IMG/VR virus record: IMGVR_UViG_3300010151_000086
Span: 1-30,800 of that record
Direction: 5' to 3' (one strand)
Length of the DNA: 30,800 nucleotides
Source: a virus
Position 1 is the stretch's first letter, and each line of letters opens with the position of its first letter. The translations under genes were made by a program, and so were the position numbers. Positions 6,993 through 13,190 of the stretch are shown here, in pieces. The notes below the pieces were generated by a model. That model was given only the letters and a program-made list of their open reading frames with translations, searched no databases and had not been told where the DNA came from.

Positions 6993-7207
6993 TGAGTTGG
7001 CCAATGAAAGAAAAGAGAGTGGAGCTATGCAACACGGCAATGGCATTAGCTGAAGACTGTATGTTCGGCACATCTAATGACGGGCTATGCCTGTGGTGTG
7101 GTTCAGTACAGGGAGGGTGCGAACCAGATGCACGGAAGCTCAAGTGTGAGGACTGTGAAAAGAGCACGGTCTACGGAGCAGAGGAAGCAGTAATGATGTT
7201 AGCATGA
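6992..7207 (+). CDS. Small zinc-ribbon-like protein, 71 aa
   Basis: Two CxxC pairs (CLWC around residue 33 and CEDC around residue 52), about 20 residues apart, form a probable zinc ribbon preceded by a short helix. Its stop overlaps the next ATG. Tiny Cys-rich proteins recur in this phage (see 8938, 9110, 9708, 11435 and 11857). The family is unknown; nucleic-acid or protein binding is likely. Confidence 0.65.
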   Translation: MSWPMKEKRVELCNTAMALAEDCMFGTSNDGLCLWCGSVQGGCEPDARKLKCEDCEKSTVYGAEEAVMMLA

Positions 7208-7458
7208 AACAAGCAACATGGATCAACGCAGTGGTGTGTAATGCCACGGATAATGGAGAGGAACAGACAGCACTACATGAAGGCGTAATGATGGGGAAGT
7301 TTCTCCTGACTTACGATGACATGGAGACTGATGTTCACATAGCACAGCGCAAGCTGAAAGAGATAGTGTCTTGGTATCAGAACAACAAGGCAAGGAACGA
7401 GGCAGCATTGTCTCAAATATATAATCAAGTGTTCAACGTAGAGTTAATGAAAGGATAA
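7204..7458 (+). CDS. Hypothetical protein, 84 aa
   Basis: Starts with an ATGA overlap on the zinc-ribbon gene. Residues 45-75 are predicted to be one long amphipathic helix (IAQRKLKEIVSWYQNNKARN). It ends three bases before the clamp-like gene. No family recognised; it may be a small partner of its neighbours. Confidence 0.65.
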   Translation: MKQATWINAVVCNATDNGEEQTALHEGVMMGKFLLTYDDMETDVHIAQRKLKEIVSWYQNNKARNEAALSQIYNQVFNVELMKG

Positions 7459-7461
7459 CAA

Positions 7462-8001
7462 ATGAAAATAAACAAAACATATAAGCTAGAAAAGGTAGTA
7501 TCAAAAGACCCCAGCCGTGCAGCATTACAACAGGTATTGGTGGACGAGAAAGATGAGGTAGCAATAGCAACCAACGGCAAGGCAATGGCGGTTGTGCCTG
7601 TTGAGCTAAATGGTGACAGGTTCGAGAACGGTGTCAGGTTGTTGCCAACGGAGGCAATCACCAAGGCTAGGAAGATTGCGAGGAAGAACGACCTGGCCTA
7701 CATAGGACTCTACGGTGGAGCTGTACTGGATGACGAAACGGAGATACCAACTGAAGATCATGTACCCTTCCCTCATTGGAGAAACGTCCTACCTAAGGAT
7801 GCCAACTTGGATGGGGGTTTCAGCGTAGCCCTAGATGCCAAGCTACTTCACAACTTAGCCGAGGCAATCAACGACGGCAAAGAGAAGGCGCAAAGGACTG
7901 TTACCCTGCACTTCCATAAAGAAGCCCCAGGGATGAGTGCCATTAAGGTAACAACCAGAGGGGGTGAAGCATACGGAGTGATCATGCCATGCAGGAGATA
8001 A
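7462..8001 (+). CDS. Short sliding-clamp (DnaN) like protein, 179 aa
   Basis: The protein resembles parts of the bacterial DNA polymerase III beta clamp. EVAIATNGKAMAVV (about residues 32-45) looks like the clamp strand with the ATDG/ATNG-type turn. FPHWRNVLPKD (103-113) matches the FPDYRRVLPK signature of clamp domain 2. SVALDAKLLHNLAEAI (121-136) matches the helix that follows, and AYGVIMPCR (170-178) matches the C-terminal VVMPMR motif. Bacterial clamps are about 366 aa with three domains; this is half that, so it would need a higher oligomer to close a ring, or it may be a decoy or partner-binding fragment. It lies in a run of DNA-metabolism genes, 3-4 bases from each neighbour. Confidence 0.65.
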   Translation: MKINKTYKLEKVVSKDPSRAALQQVLVDEKDEVAIATNGKAMAVVPVELNGDRFENGVRLLPTEAITKARKIARKNDLAYIGLYGGAVLDDETEIPTEDHVPFPHWRNVLPKDANLDGGFSVALDAKLLHNLAEAINDGKEKAQRTVTLHFHKEAPGMSAIKVTTRGGEAYGVIMPCRR

Positions 8002-8005
8002 GACT

Positions 8006-8239
8006 ATGAAAATAAACCTGTTGGTAAGGCATTGCGTTTACGACGATGGCGCAATGAACATTGAGATAGAGTTAGCAACAGGCAGATACAAGGGACAGGT
8101 CTACACTCCCAAGGCTATCCTTGAAGACTACAGTGAGTGGGAGGAAATACCGTGGGATGATCTTGTGAAAGCGTACCCTAGTTTACAGAAGGATGTGCAA
8201 CACATAGTAGATCAGTACACAGCAGCAGGATTGTACTAA
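8006..8239 (+). CDS. Hypothetical protein, 77 aa
   Basis: Last gene before the strong terminator at 8266. It is acidic, with a beta-rich first half (MNIEIELATGRYKGQVYTP) and a helical second half. It starts four bases after the clamp-like gene with a weak purine-rich ribosome site. Unknown function. Confidence 0.65.
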   Translation: MKINLLVRHCVYDDGAMNIEIELATGRYKGQVYTPKAILEDYSEWEEIPWDDLVKAYPSLQKDVQHIVDQYTAAGLY

Positions 8240-8265
8240 CTAACTAACAACAACAAATGAGACGG

Positions 8266-8293
8266 GCCGCTGGCATTTAGCTGGCGGCTTTTT
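8266..8293 (+). terminator. Intrinsic terminator ending the first long gene block
   Basis: A 9-bp stem (GCCGCTGGC at 8266-8274 with GCTGGCGGC at 8280-8288, two tandem wobbles) closes the loop ATTTA and is followed by five T residues (8289-8293). It lies 26 bases after the stop of the upstream gene and just before the GP88-like gene. Confidence 0.85.
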
Positions 8294-8301
8294 GTATACC
8301 T

Positions 8302-8934
8302 ATGAAAGTAAAAGAAGCTAATGAAATAGTAGGGGCAGGGAGTGCAGCGTTAAGCGACACATCCAAGATGCCAGGTAAATCTTTTGGCCTACCCGCCAAG
8401 AGATGCAATGTCGGCAGCAAACTGACCAAGGTAGCAGGGACTGTATGTTCCAAGTGCTACGCTATGAAGGGTTGCTATTCGTGGAACTGTGTGAAGGTGG
8501 CGCAAGGGCGTAGGCACAAGAGGCTCAAGCATCCCAAGTGGGTGACCGCAATGACTACTCTGGTCAAGCGCATCCCATGGTTCAGGTGGCACGACAGCGG
8601 GGACATCCAAGGTGATTGGCACATGGATAACATCCTCGAAGTATGCCATAGCACACCCAACACAACACATTGGTTACCGACCAGAGAGTACGGGGTCATA
8701 ACCAAGTCGGTAAGTAAGGCGCGGTTACCAGACAACCTGACTGTTCGCCTATCAACAATGAAGATCGATGCCCCTCCACCCGCAGTACTGGCCAAGAGGC
8801 TGGGTGTGGTGACGAGCGGTGTCGCTAAAGAAAACTCATTCGATTGTCCTGCACCCAAGCAAGGCGGCAAGTGTCTAGACTGCCGTGCCTGTTGGGATCG
8901 TGGGATTGAGAATGTTAACTACAAACTACACTAA
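8302..8934 (+). CDS. GP88-family phage protein, 210 aa
   Basis: The sequence pattern matches the phage GP88 family (named after a mycobacteriophage gene product). Features seen are KMPGKSFGLPA near residues 22-32, CxxCYAMKG at 49-57, FRWHDSGD at 94-101, HWLPTREY at 123-130 and a C-terminal Cys cluster (residues about 186-199). The conserved His/Asp and Cys residues suggest a metal-binding enzyme, but the biochemical role of the family is not established to my knowledge. It is full-length compared with the pattern I know. It starts just after the terminator, so it has either its own promoter or read-through transcription. Confidence 0.7.
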   Translation: MKVKEANEIVGAGSAALSDTSKMPGKSFGLPAKRCNVGSKLTKVAGTVCSKCYAMKGCYSWNCVKVAQGRRHKRLKHPKWVTAMTTLVKRIPWFRWHDSGDIQGDWHMDNILEVCHSTPNTTHWLPTREYGVITKSVSKARLPDNLTVRLSTMKIDAPPPAVLAKRLGVVTSGVAKENSFDCPAPKQGGKCLDCRACWDRGIENVNYKLH

Positions 8935-8937
8935 CAA

Positions 8938-9126
8938 ATGACAATGAAAAAAGAATGCAAACATCAATGGATATACTGGGGCATGGTTGCTGGCGATATG
9001 CTGGTTCACAAGTGCGCGAACTGTGGCACTCCCTGCTTCAGTAACAGGAGCATGGAAGGGGTAGACTACAGCAGGAGCTGGAGCGAAACTCACGGAGAGG
9101 AGGTAGTAAATGAGCGATCCAGATAG
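8938..9126 (+). CDS. Small zinc-finger-like protein, 62 aa
   Basis: A CxH pair near the N-terminus (ECKHQW, residues 6-11) and a CANC pair (about 26-29) followed by another Cys form a probable zinc ribbon. The start may be 8938 or the ATG six bases later. It overlaps the next gene by 17 bases. A short Cys-rich protein of unknown role. Confidence 0.6.
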   Translation: MTMKKECKHQWIYWGMVAGDMLVHKCANCGTPCFSNRSMEGVDYSRSWSETHGEEVVNERSR

Positions 9127-9295
9127 TGAACTAACAGTAGTGTGCAAGATATGCAGGGCGGTAATGAGTAACCCTGAGTTCGACGATCACCTATGCCCTG
9201 GCCTAGTGCCACCGAGACAAGGCGAAGCATGGGATGACTACATGGCTAGATGTGCAAAGGAAAACCTAAAGAAAAATTACATGGATGTGGGATGA
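9110..9295 (+). CDS. Small zinc-finger-like protein, 61 aa
   Basis: The ATG at 9110 follows a strong ribosome site (GGAGAGGAGG, about 9094-9103). CKIC at residues 12-15 pairs with a His and Cys in DDHLCPG (26-32), giving a C-C-H-C type finger. The C-terminus is a charged helix. Its stop overlaps an in-frame ATG of the following gene. Unknown function. Confidence 0.65.
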   Translation: MSDPDSELTVVCKICRAVMSNPEFDDHLCPGLVPPRQGEAWDDYMARCAKENLKKNYMDVG

Positions 9296-9318
9296 CTATA
9301 GAGAGCGGAGATAAAACT

Positions 9319-9702
9319 ATGATTAGAAACATACTACTAACGCTGGCCCTGTGCTTAACCGTGTCGTGCCGAAGTGCATCAACTGAATGCTCATGGTACG
9401 GCGAGAAGCATAGGGGTTTACCGATGGCCAACGGAAAGGGATTCAACCCCGACCTAGCAGTCATCGCATCATGGGACTACGACTTCGGCACAATCCTTGA
9501 GCTGACTTTCAACGGGAAGAAGGTTCGAGGTGTGGTGTGGGATCGTGGCCCTGCTCGTAGGCTGTACCACAAGGGGCGCAAGCTCGACATCAGCCAATCA
9601 CTCTTCAAGAAACTGGTGGGTGACACAGATGTTGGTGTGGTTCAGGTAAAATACAGAAGGGTGGGACAGTATAAGTCCTACCGATACCCTATAATTAAGT
9701 AA
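9319..9702 (+). CDS. RlpA-like double-psi beta-barrel lipoprotein, 127 aa
   Basis: Residues 1-16 form a hydrophobic signal (MIRNILLTLALCLTVSC), with C17 in a near-lipobox setting (T-V-S-C), so the product is probably exported and lipidated. The mature part, beginning with ECSWYGEKHRG, resembles the double-psi barrel of RlpA: FGTILELTFNGKKVRG, then VWDRGP and KLDIS, matching the RlpA patterns G-T-x-V, NDRGP and RIDLS. The RlpA His before LPxGT is not obvious. RlpA enzymes are lytic transglycosylases that cut peptidoglycan; here a role in lysis, envelope change or superinfection is inferred. I chose the ATG at 9319 because it has an SD (GAGCGGAG) and begins the signal. The ATG at 9292, overlapping the previous stop, would add nine residues. 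Confidence 0.65.
   Translation: MIRNILLTLALCLTVSCRSASTECSWYGEKHRGLPMANGKGFNPDLAVIASWDYDFGTILELTFNGKKVRGVVWDRGPARRLYHKGRKLDISQSLFKKLVGDTDVGVVQVKYRRVGQYKSYRYPIIK
9683..9694 (+). promoter_or_regulatory. GATACCCTATAA motif copy 3
   Basis: The motif starts 25 bases before the ATG at 9708, inside the last codons of the RlpA-like gene. The leader (CTATAATTAAGTAACTAAC) resembles that of copy 7 at 27033. As it overlaps coding sequence it is less certain than the intergenic copies. Confidence 0.35.
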
Positions 9703-9707
9703 CTAAC

Positions 9708-10004
9708 ATGAAATGCGAATGGTGTAACGGGAGTGGCCGGCAGTATGTGGAGAGCGAATCGTCCCTCTGCTACTGCTGCCCTGATTGTAACGGAAGCGGC
9801 AAGGAACAGCCCGAAGAAGAGGAGTGCAAGATATGTGGTGAGTGGAAGGAAGTCGAAGAGGACTGTGAATGGTGTGAAGAAATGAAAGAAGTAAGCTATG
9901 AAGATAACAATAAACGGGAAGCTTCCCCCCTACATAAAGCGGGAAGAGATACGGGCAATCATACACTCAACTCAAGCGGTGTGTGCCTACCACAACAAGA
10001 GTAG
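9708..10004 (+). CDS. DnaJ-like Cys-rich zinc-finger protein, 98 aa
   Basis: Two CxxCxGxG repeats of the DnaJ zinc-finger type (CEWCNGSG at residues 3-10 and CPDCNGSG at 24-31) are followed by two more Cys pairs (CKIC near 40-43 and CEWC near 53-56). This would bind two zinc ions. From residue about 64 the composition changes, because this region overlaps the next gene's start in another frame (107 bases), and the tail may carry little function. No J-domain is present, so it is not a full co-chaperone. A role as a small protein- or nucleic-acid-binding module is inferred. Confidence 0.65.
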   Translation: MKCEWCNGSGRQYVESESSLCYCCPDCNGSGKEQPEEEECKICGEWKEVEEDCEWCEEMKEVSYEDNNKREASPLHKAGRDTGNHTLNSSGVCLPQQE

Positions 10005-10407
10005 ATCCCCGCAAGAGGTGAAGCTCTCACTTGTCAGTGCGACTAGGGTGCTAGGCAAGAATGAAATAACGGGTGGCAAATGCTGGGGCCGCGCTTGTTG
10101 GAGTGGTAACTGGATGAAGGTGTTCAATGGCATCAAGGAGAAGGATGCGTTCATCACGGTTCTAATCCATGAGATGTTGCATCTGTGCGTGAAGCATAAG
10201 GGCGGACAAGAGATGCCAACCTCAACCCTGACGGCAAGGCTTCATCCTTTGATAGTGAAACTAGCTGGAACCTTGGCCAAGGGAACCTATCAGCGGTCAG
10301 CTTGGTTTGCTCATTGCAAGATCAGCTACAAACGAACCAAGGACAACGACTCCTACAACGAGGACCAATGGAACAACGATGACGAAACAAATGGAACAAA
10401 ACTATAA
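9898..10407 (+). CDS. HExxH zinc metallopeptidase-like protein, 169 aa
   Basis: The motif LIHEMLHLCVKH (residues 89-100) is a zincin active site: two His ligands (H91, H95) and the catalytic Glu (E92), with a further His at 100. Arrangement and size resemble SprT-like domains, which cut protein in DNA-protein crosslinks in cells. A basic N-terminus leads into VKLSLVSATRVLGKNEITGG, which looks like the strand-turn region before the active-site helix. The long overlap with the upstream Cys-rich gene is striking, since SprT proteins often carry a zinc ribbon. Substrate unknown; peptidase activity is inferred from the motif alone. Confidence 0.65.
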   Translation: MKITINGKLPPYIKREEIRAIIHSTQAVCAYHNKSRSPQEVKLSLVSATRVLGKNEITGGKCWGRACWSGNWMKVFNGIKEKDAFITVLIHEMLHLCVKHKGGQEMPTSTLTARLHPLIVKLAGTLAKGTYQRSAWFAHCKISYKRTKDNDSYNEDQWNNDDETNGTKL

Positions 10408-10412
10408 GTAAT

Positions 10413-10886
10413 ATGAAACTAAAAAAATACACAAACAGAGATTGGGAATGCCTGTATCACGGGACTGATCCTTACGAAACAAATAACGAAGACTGTATCT
10501 GCGGAGGTGACCGTAAGTATTTCCGCTGGAGATCAGATTGTTTTAACTGGAGATGGCCCGACAAAGACAGGGGTGAGGTTATGCCAGAAGGTATAATGAC
10601 ACCAAAGCCTGGTCGATTAGCGGTCGCGGATTGGAGTGGCAGATTCCCTGAAGACACAGAAGACGGGATACTGTGGGTGGATGAAACGAAACCCTTACGG
10701 ATAAGTGCGGAGGAAGGTGATCCGTTTGAGACGCTACGCCGTACTGCTCATGTAACTGAAGTTGGCAGTTGGAGGGAGTACTACGAGATTAAGAGTCAAG
10801 GATACACCCTTAGCTTGACTCAAACCGAGTACGAGTTCCTTAAAGACAAGATAGGAATGAAGGTGGAACTAGGAAGAAACTTATGA
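10413..10886 (+). CDS. Hypothetical protein, 157 aa
   Basis: Not recognised. The N-terminal 45 residues are Cys/Trp-rich (CLYHGTD, CICGGD, SDCFNWRW). The remainder is acidic, with a beta-type C-terminus (YTLSLTQTEYEFLKDKIG). It starts five bases after the metallopeptidase gene and overlaps the next ATG. No catalytic motif is seen. Confidence 0.65.
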   Translation: MKLKKYTNRDWECLYHGTDPYETNNEDCICGGDRKYFRWRSDCFNWRWPDKDRGEVMPEGIMTPKPGRLAVADWSGRFPEDTEDGILWVDETKPLRISAEEGDPFETLRRTAHVTEVGSWREYYEIKSQGYTLSLTQTEYEFLKDKIGMKVELGRNL

Positions 10887-11191
10887 ACCTAATACGAATA
10901 CCCAAAGTATATTACGATGACCACATTATGTGTGAACAAGAAGCACCTCCTGTGGTGAGGGAAACAAAGAGCCACTACTACATAAGTTCAGAGAAGGTTT
11001 TGTGTGAGGATGACATAGATAAGAAAGGCATGACTACCTTGGATGACCTATACTCAAGAGCAAAGTGTTACGGGGCTGTCGCAGTTCCCGGGAACCAACT
11101 TGGTTTCGACCCAGATTACTGGGGGCTATGTCGGTCAGCAAAGCATACAGTAATAGCAATAGATAAACACAGAAAGGAACAGAAAGCATGA
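10883..11191 (+). CDS. Hypothetical protein, 102 aa
   Basis: Starts with an ATGA overlap. The product is mixed alpha/beta with no recognised motif, although RETKSHYYISSEKVLCEDD resembles an antiparallel pair of strands. Its last ten residues (IDKHRKEQKA) are encoded by the first copy of a 28-base direct repeat shared with the end of the next gene. Confidence 0.65.
   Translation: MNLIRIPKVYYDDHIMCEQEAPPVVRETKSHYYISSEKVLCEDDIDKKGMTTLDDLYSRAKCYGAVAVPGNQLGFDPDYWGLCRSAKHTVIAIDKHRKEQKA
11157..11184 (+). repeat. 28-bp direct repeat, copy 1
   Basis: This segment, which ends a gene and supplies the ribosome site of the next (AGAAAGGAACAGAA), is identical to 11408-11435. It suggests duplication of a gene-end/ribosome-site unit or a whole-gene duplication with later divergence. 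Confidence 0.9.
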
Positions 11192-11442
11192 AGGATAATA
11201 AAAAATATAAACTGACTGTGGATGACTACGTCGTTCACGAAAAGACTTACTACGTCGAGGCGAAAACCGTGAAGGAAGCAAAAGAGAAGTTGTTTCGGGG
11301 TGATTGGTCTGCTTGTGGAGACAGCGAGAGTGACTACTTTGAAAAGACGGTGGTGCGAACCGTTGACGTAGTCTCTGATCCTCCAACCACACGGGCCGGG
11401 TTGCAACCAATAGATAAACACAGAAAGGAACAGAATGACTAG
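11188..11442 (+). CDS. Hypothetical protein, 84 aa
   Basis: Starts by an ATGA overlap with its upstream neighbour. YKLTVDDYVVHEKTYYVEAK and VKEAKEKLFRGDWS suggest a small beta-beta-alpha fold of the kind seen in short DpnD/PcfM-like or BRCT-like phage proteins, but I cannot assign a family. The C-terminus (IDKHRKEQND) is encoded by the second copy of the 28-base repeat. Overlaps the next gene by eight bases. Confidence 0.65.
   Translation: MKDNKKYKLTVDDYVVHEKTYYVEAKTVKEAKEKLFRGDWSACGDSESDYFEKTVVRTVDVVSDPPTTRAGLQPIDKHRKEQND
11408..11435 (+). repeat. 28-bp direct repeat, copy 2
   Basis: Identical to 11157-11184. It again covers the last codons of one gene and the ribosome site of the next; the following ATG begins at 11435. 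Confidence 0.9.
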
Positions 11443-11626
11443 AAAAAAATGTAGCGAATGCGGAACACACGGAAGCGATCTTCACATTATGTGCCACGGT
11501 TATTGGGATGAGGACAATCAGGAGATGGCAGTTTGGAGTGAGGCAGATGGATACGATTGGTTTTGTGACACCTGTGGAACTGAGGTTGAAGTAGAAGAAG
11601 TAAACATGGAGGAAGATGATGAGTAA
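11435..11626 (+). CDS. Small zinc-ribbon protein, 63 aa
   Basis: CSEC (residues 6-9) and CDTC (about 45-48) form a probable four-Cys zinc ribbon with His and further Cys between them. The C-terminus is strongly acidic (VEVEEVNMEEDDE), a pattern common in small phage proteins that bind host transcription or other basic partners. Unknown function. Confidence 0.65.
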   Translation: MTRKKCSECGTHGSDLHIMCHGYWDEDNQEMAVWSEADGYDWFCDTCGTEVEVEEVNMEEDDE

Positions 11627-11855
11627 ATGCAAACAGAAACGGACATGGCTAGGACTCAACGCTTACGAGGACATCGCTATGTGGAAACCAGAACCGTTGA
11701 ACATCAAGGCGGGTGCTGGAGAGGATTGGTTTATCAAGGAATGGAACAAGGAGATGAAAGGCGATTGGCCAAACCGTCAAGATACCCCATCACCTAACCA
11801 GCTCTTTATAATCCACTGGGAAACCAAGGACATTGAGGAACTGGCGGGGTATTAA
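11616..11855 (+). CDS. Hypothetical protein, 79 aa
   Basis: The start is either ATG 11616 or the adjacent ATG 11619, both overlapping the preceding stop. A Trp-rich, basic-then-acidic small protein (TWLGLNAYEDIAMWK, DWFIKEWNKEMKGDW). No family recognised. It ends one base before the next ATG. Confidence 0.6.
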   Translation: MMSKCKQKRTWLGLNAYEDIAMWKPEPLNIKAGAGEDWFIKEWNKEMKGDWPNRQDTPSPNQLFIIHWETKDIEELAGY

Positions 11856-11856
11856 T

Positions 11857-12081
11857 ATGAGTAAGAAAAATAAAGAAGTATGGAGCGGTATCACAGCATG
11901 GGTGTGCAATGATTGTGGTAGCACAGATGTGTTAGCTAAAGGCACGATGGTGTGGGTTTATCACCGACAGGATTGGTTAAGTAACGAAAGGGAAAGCCAC
12001 TTCTGTGAGAGTTGTGCTTCAGACAATGTAGGCCCAGTAGATATAACAGGCCCAGACGTAAAGGAAAGGTTAGGGATATGA
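11857..12081 (+). CDS. Small zinc-ribbon protein, 74 aa
   Basis: CNDC (residues 16-19) and CESC (about 50-53) form a zinc ribbon. The first Cys pair lies in VCNDCGSTDV, a classic zinc-ribbon turn also found in transcription factors and replication proteins. The ATG at 11857 is preferred to an upstream in-frame ATG at 11833, as it starts just after the previous stop. Its stop overlaps the next ATG. Confidence 0.7.
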   Translation: MSKKNKEVWSGITAWVCNDCGSTDVLAKGTMVWVYHRQDWLSNERESHFCESCASDNVGPVDITGPDVKERLGI

Positions 12082-12317
12082 AATATGTAGTAGAGATGAT
12101 GATAGGTAACGAGTTCGAGGTTGCCTTCCATTCGTGTGACGGGAGCGGAGGACGTAAGCCGTTACTGTTCGACTCGGTTGAAGAAGCCCAGAAAGAAATA
12201 GATGACTGCAATGAAACGTGCGAGGAGTCAGTCAGGATGGGCGACATGGATACATCATTCCGAGATGACGAGTACAACATAAGGGAAGCAACAGAACAGG
12301 AGATCAATGGTGAATGA
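12078..12317 (+). CDS. Hypothetical acidic protein, 79 aa
   Basis: ATGA overlap at 12078 supports this start over the open frame beginning at 12012. The first half (MKYVVEMMIGNEFEVAFHS) is beta-rich and the second half is very acidic and helical (VEEAQKEIDDCNETCEESV). No motif. Overlaps the XF1762-like gene by eleven bases. Confidence 0.65.
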   Translation: MKYVVEMMIGNEFEVAFHSCDGSGGRKPLLFDSVEEAQKEIDDCNETCEESVRMGDMDTSFRDDEYNIREATEQEINGE

Positions 12318-12882
12318 TATACATTGGCAGCACAACCAGAGCATCGTTGAGAACTTCGACAGGGAAACAAACCAGCGCGACTTACTGTCCGCAACCTTGA
12401 GGGTGATGGCTGATCGGTTCATCTCAACAGTAGGCAAGCTGCACCTCAGAACCATCAACCAAAAGCAAGCGTTCGAGTTGGTTAAGAAATGGCACAGGCA
12501 TCACAAGCCTCCACAAGGATGGAAGTTTGGCGTGGCATTACAGGATGACATAGGTGTACTGGGTGTCACCACCGTAGGTCGGCCTGTCTCACGAAACCTA
12601 GATGACGGGACCACCTTCGAGATCACAAGGCTTGCAATGATGGACAAGGGAATAAAGAACGGTGCATCGATGTTGCTTGGAGCTGCCTGTCGTGCGGCCA
12701 AGGCTACTGGTGCAGAGAGAATCATTAGTTACACCTTGGATGAGGAGGATGGTGTTTCATACAAGGCGGCAGGATTTCATGTTGACCACATAACAAAGGG
12801 TCAGTCATGGGATAGGGACAGTAGAGAGAGAGAAGATAAGCACCCGACCTGTGACAAGAAGCGGTGGGTGAAACAACTATGA
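12307..12882 (+). CDS. XF1762-family (GNAT-like) phage protein, 191 aa
   Basis: LHLRTINQKQAFELVKKWHR, then HHKPPQGWKFGVAL, GVTTVGRPVSR, EITRLAM and a C-terminal K-x-R-W match the pattern of the XF1762 family found in many phages and prophages. The fold is thought to be related to GNAT acyltransferases; the central ASMLLGAACRAAKATGAERI helix and SYTLDEEDGVSYKAAGF would be the acyl-CoA site and following strand. The acceptor substrate is not known. The length agrees with the family plus an N-terminal extension of about 45 residues. It overlaps both neighbours. Confidence 0.65.
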   Translation: MVNDIHWQHNQSIVENFDRETNQRDLLSATLRVMADRFISTVGKLHLRTINQKQAFELVKKWHRHHKPPQGWKFGVALQDDIGVLGVTTVGRPVSRNLDDGTTFEITRLAMMDKGIKNGASMLLGAACRAAKATGAERIISYTLDEEDGVSYKAAGFHVDHITKGQSWDRDSREREDKHPTCDKKRWVKQL

Positions 12883-13190
12883 TTGAATACAGAGGAACAC
12901 TAAAGGAAGCGTTGAAGGCGGTCTTCGAGGATCATCCCGATTGCTTGGTAGTGATGGGTGTAAGTCGGTACGGTGCGCCCAAGCTAAAACCGCAGGATCA
13001 CGCAGCCAGGCCAACGGGATATGTGAACACCACTCCTGACCACTACCCTAATGGAGTGATAGTGAACGAAAAACAAATGGATGATCTTGAGATGTATTAC
13101 ATAGGCCGCTTCAGCACGAACTTGAGGAACATATTAAATGTATACGACAGAAACACAGACCCTGATCTCTTACCCTTGCAGACCTATTAA
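12879..13190 (+). CDS. Hypothetical protein, 103 aa
   Basis: The ATG at 12879 overlaps the preceding stop and is preferred over 12864. The N-terminal helix (GTLKEALKAVFEDHPDCLVV) is followed by a Pro/His-rich middle and a helical C-terminus. It overlaps the ligase gene start by 53 bases, longer than is usual here. No family recognised. Confidence 0.6.
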   Translation: MIEYRGTLKEALKAVFEDHPDCLVVMGVSRYGAPKLKPQDHAARPTGYVNTTPDHYPNGVIVNEKQMDDLEMYYIGRFSTNLRNILNVYDRNTDPDLLPLQTY

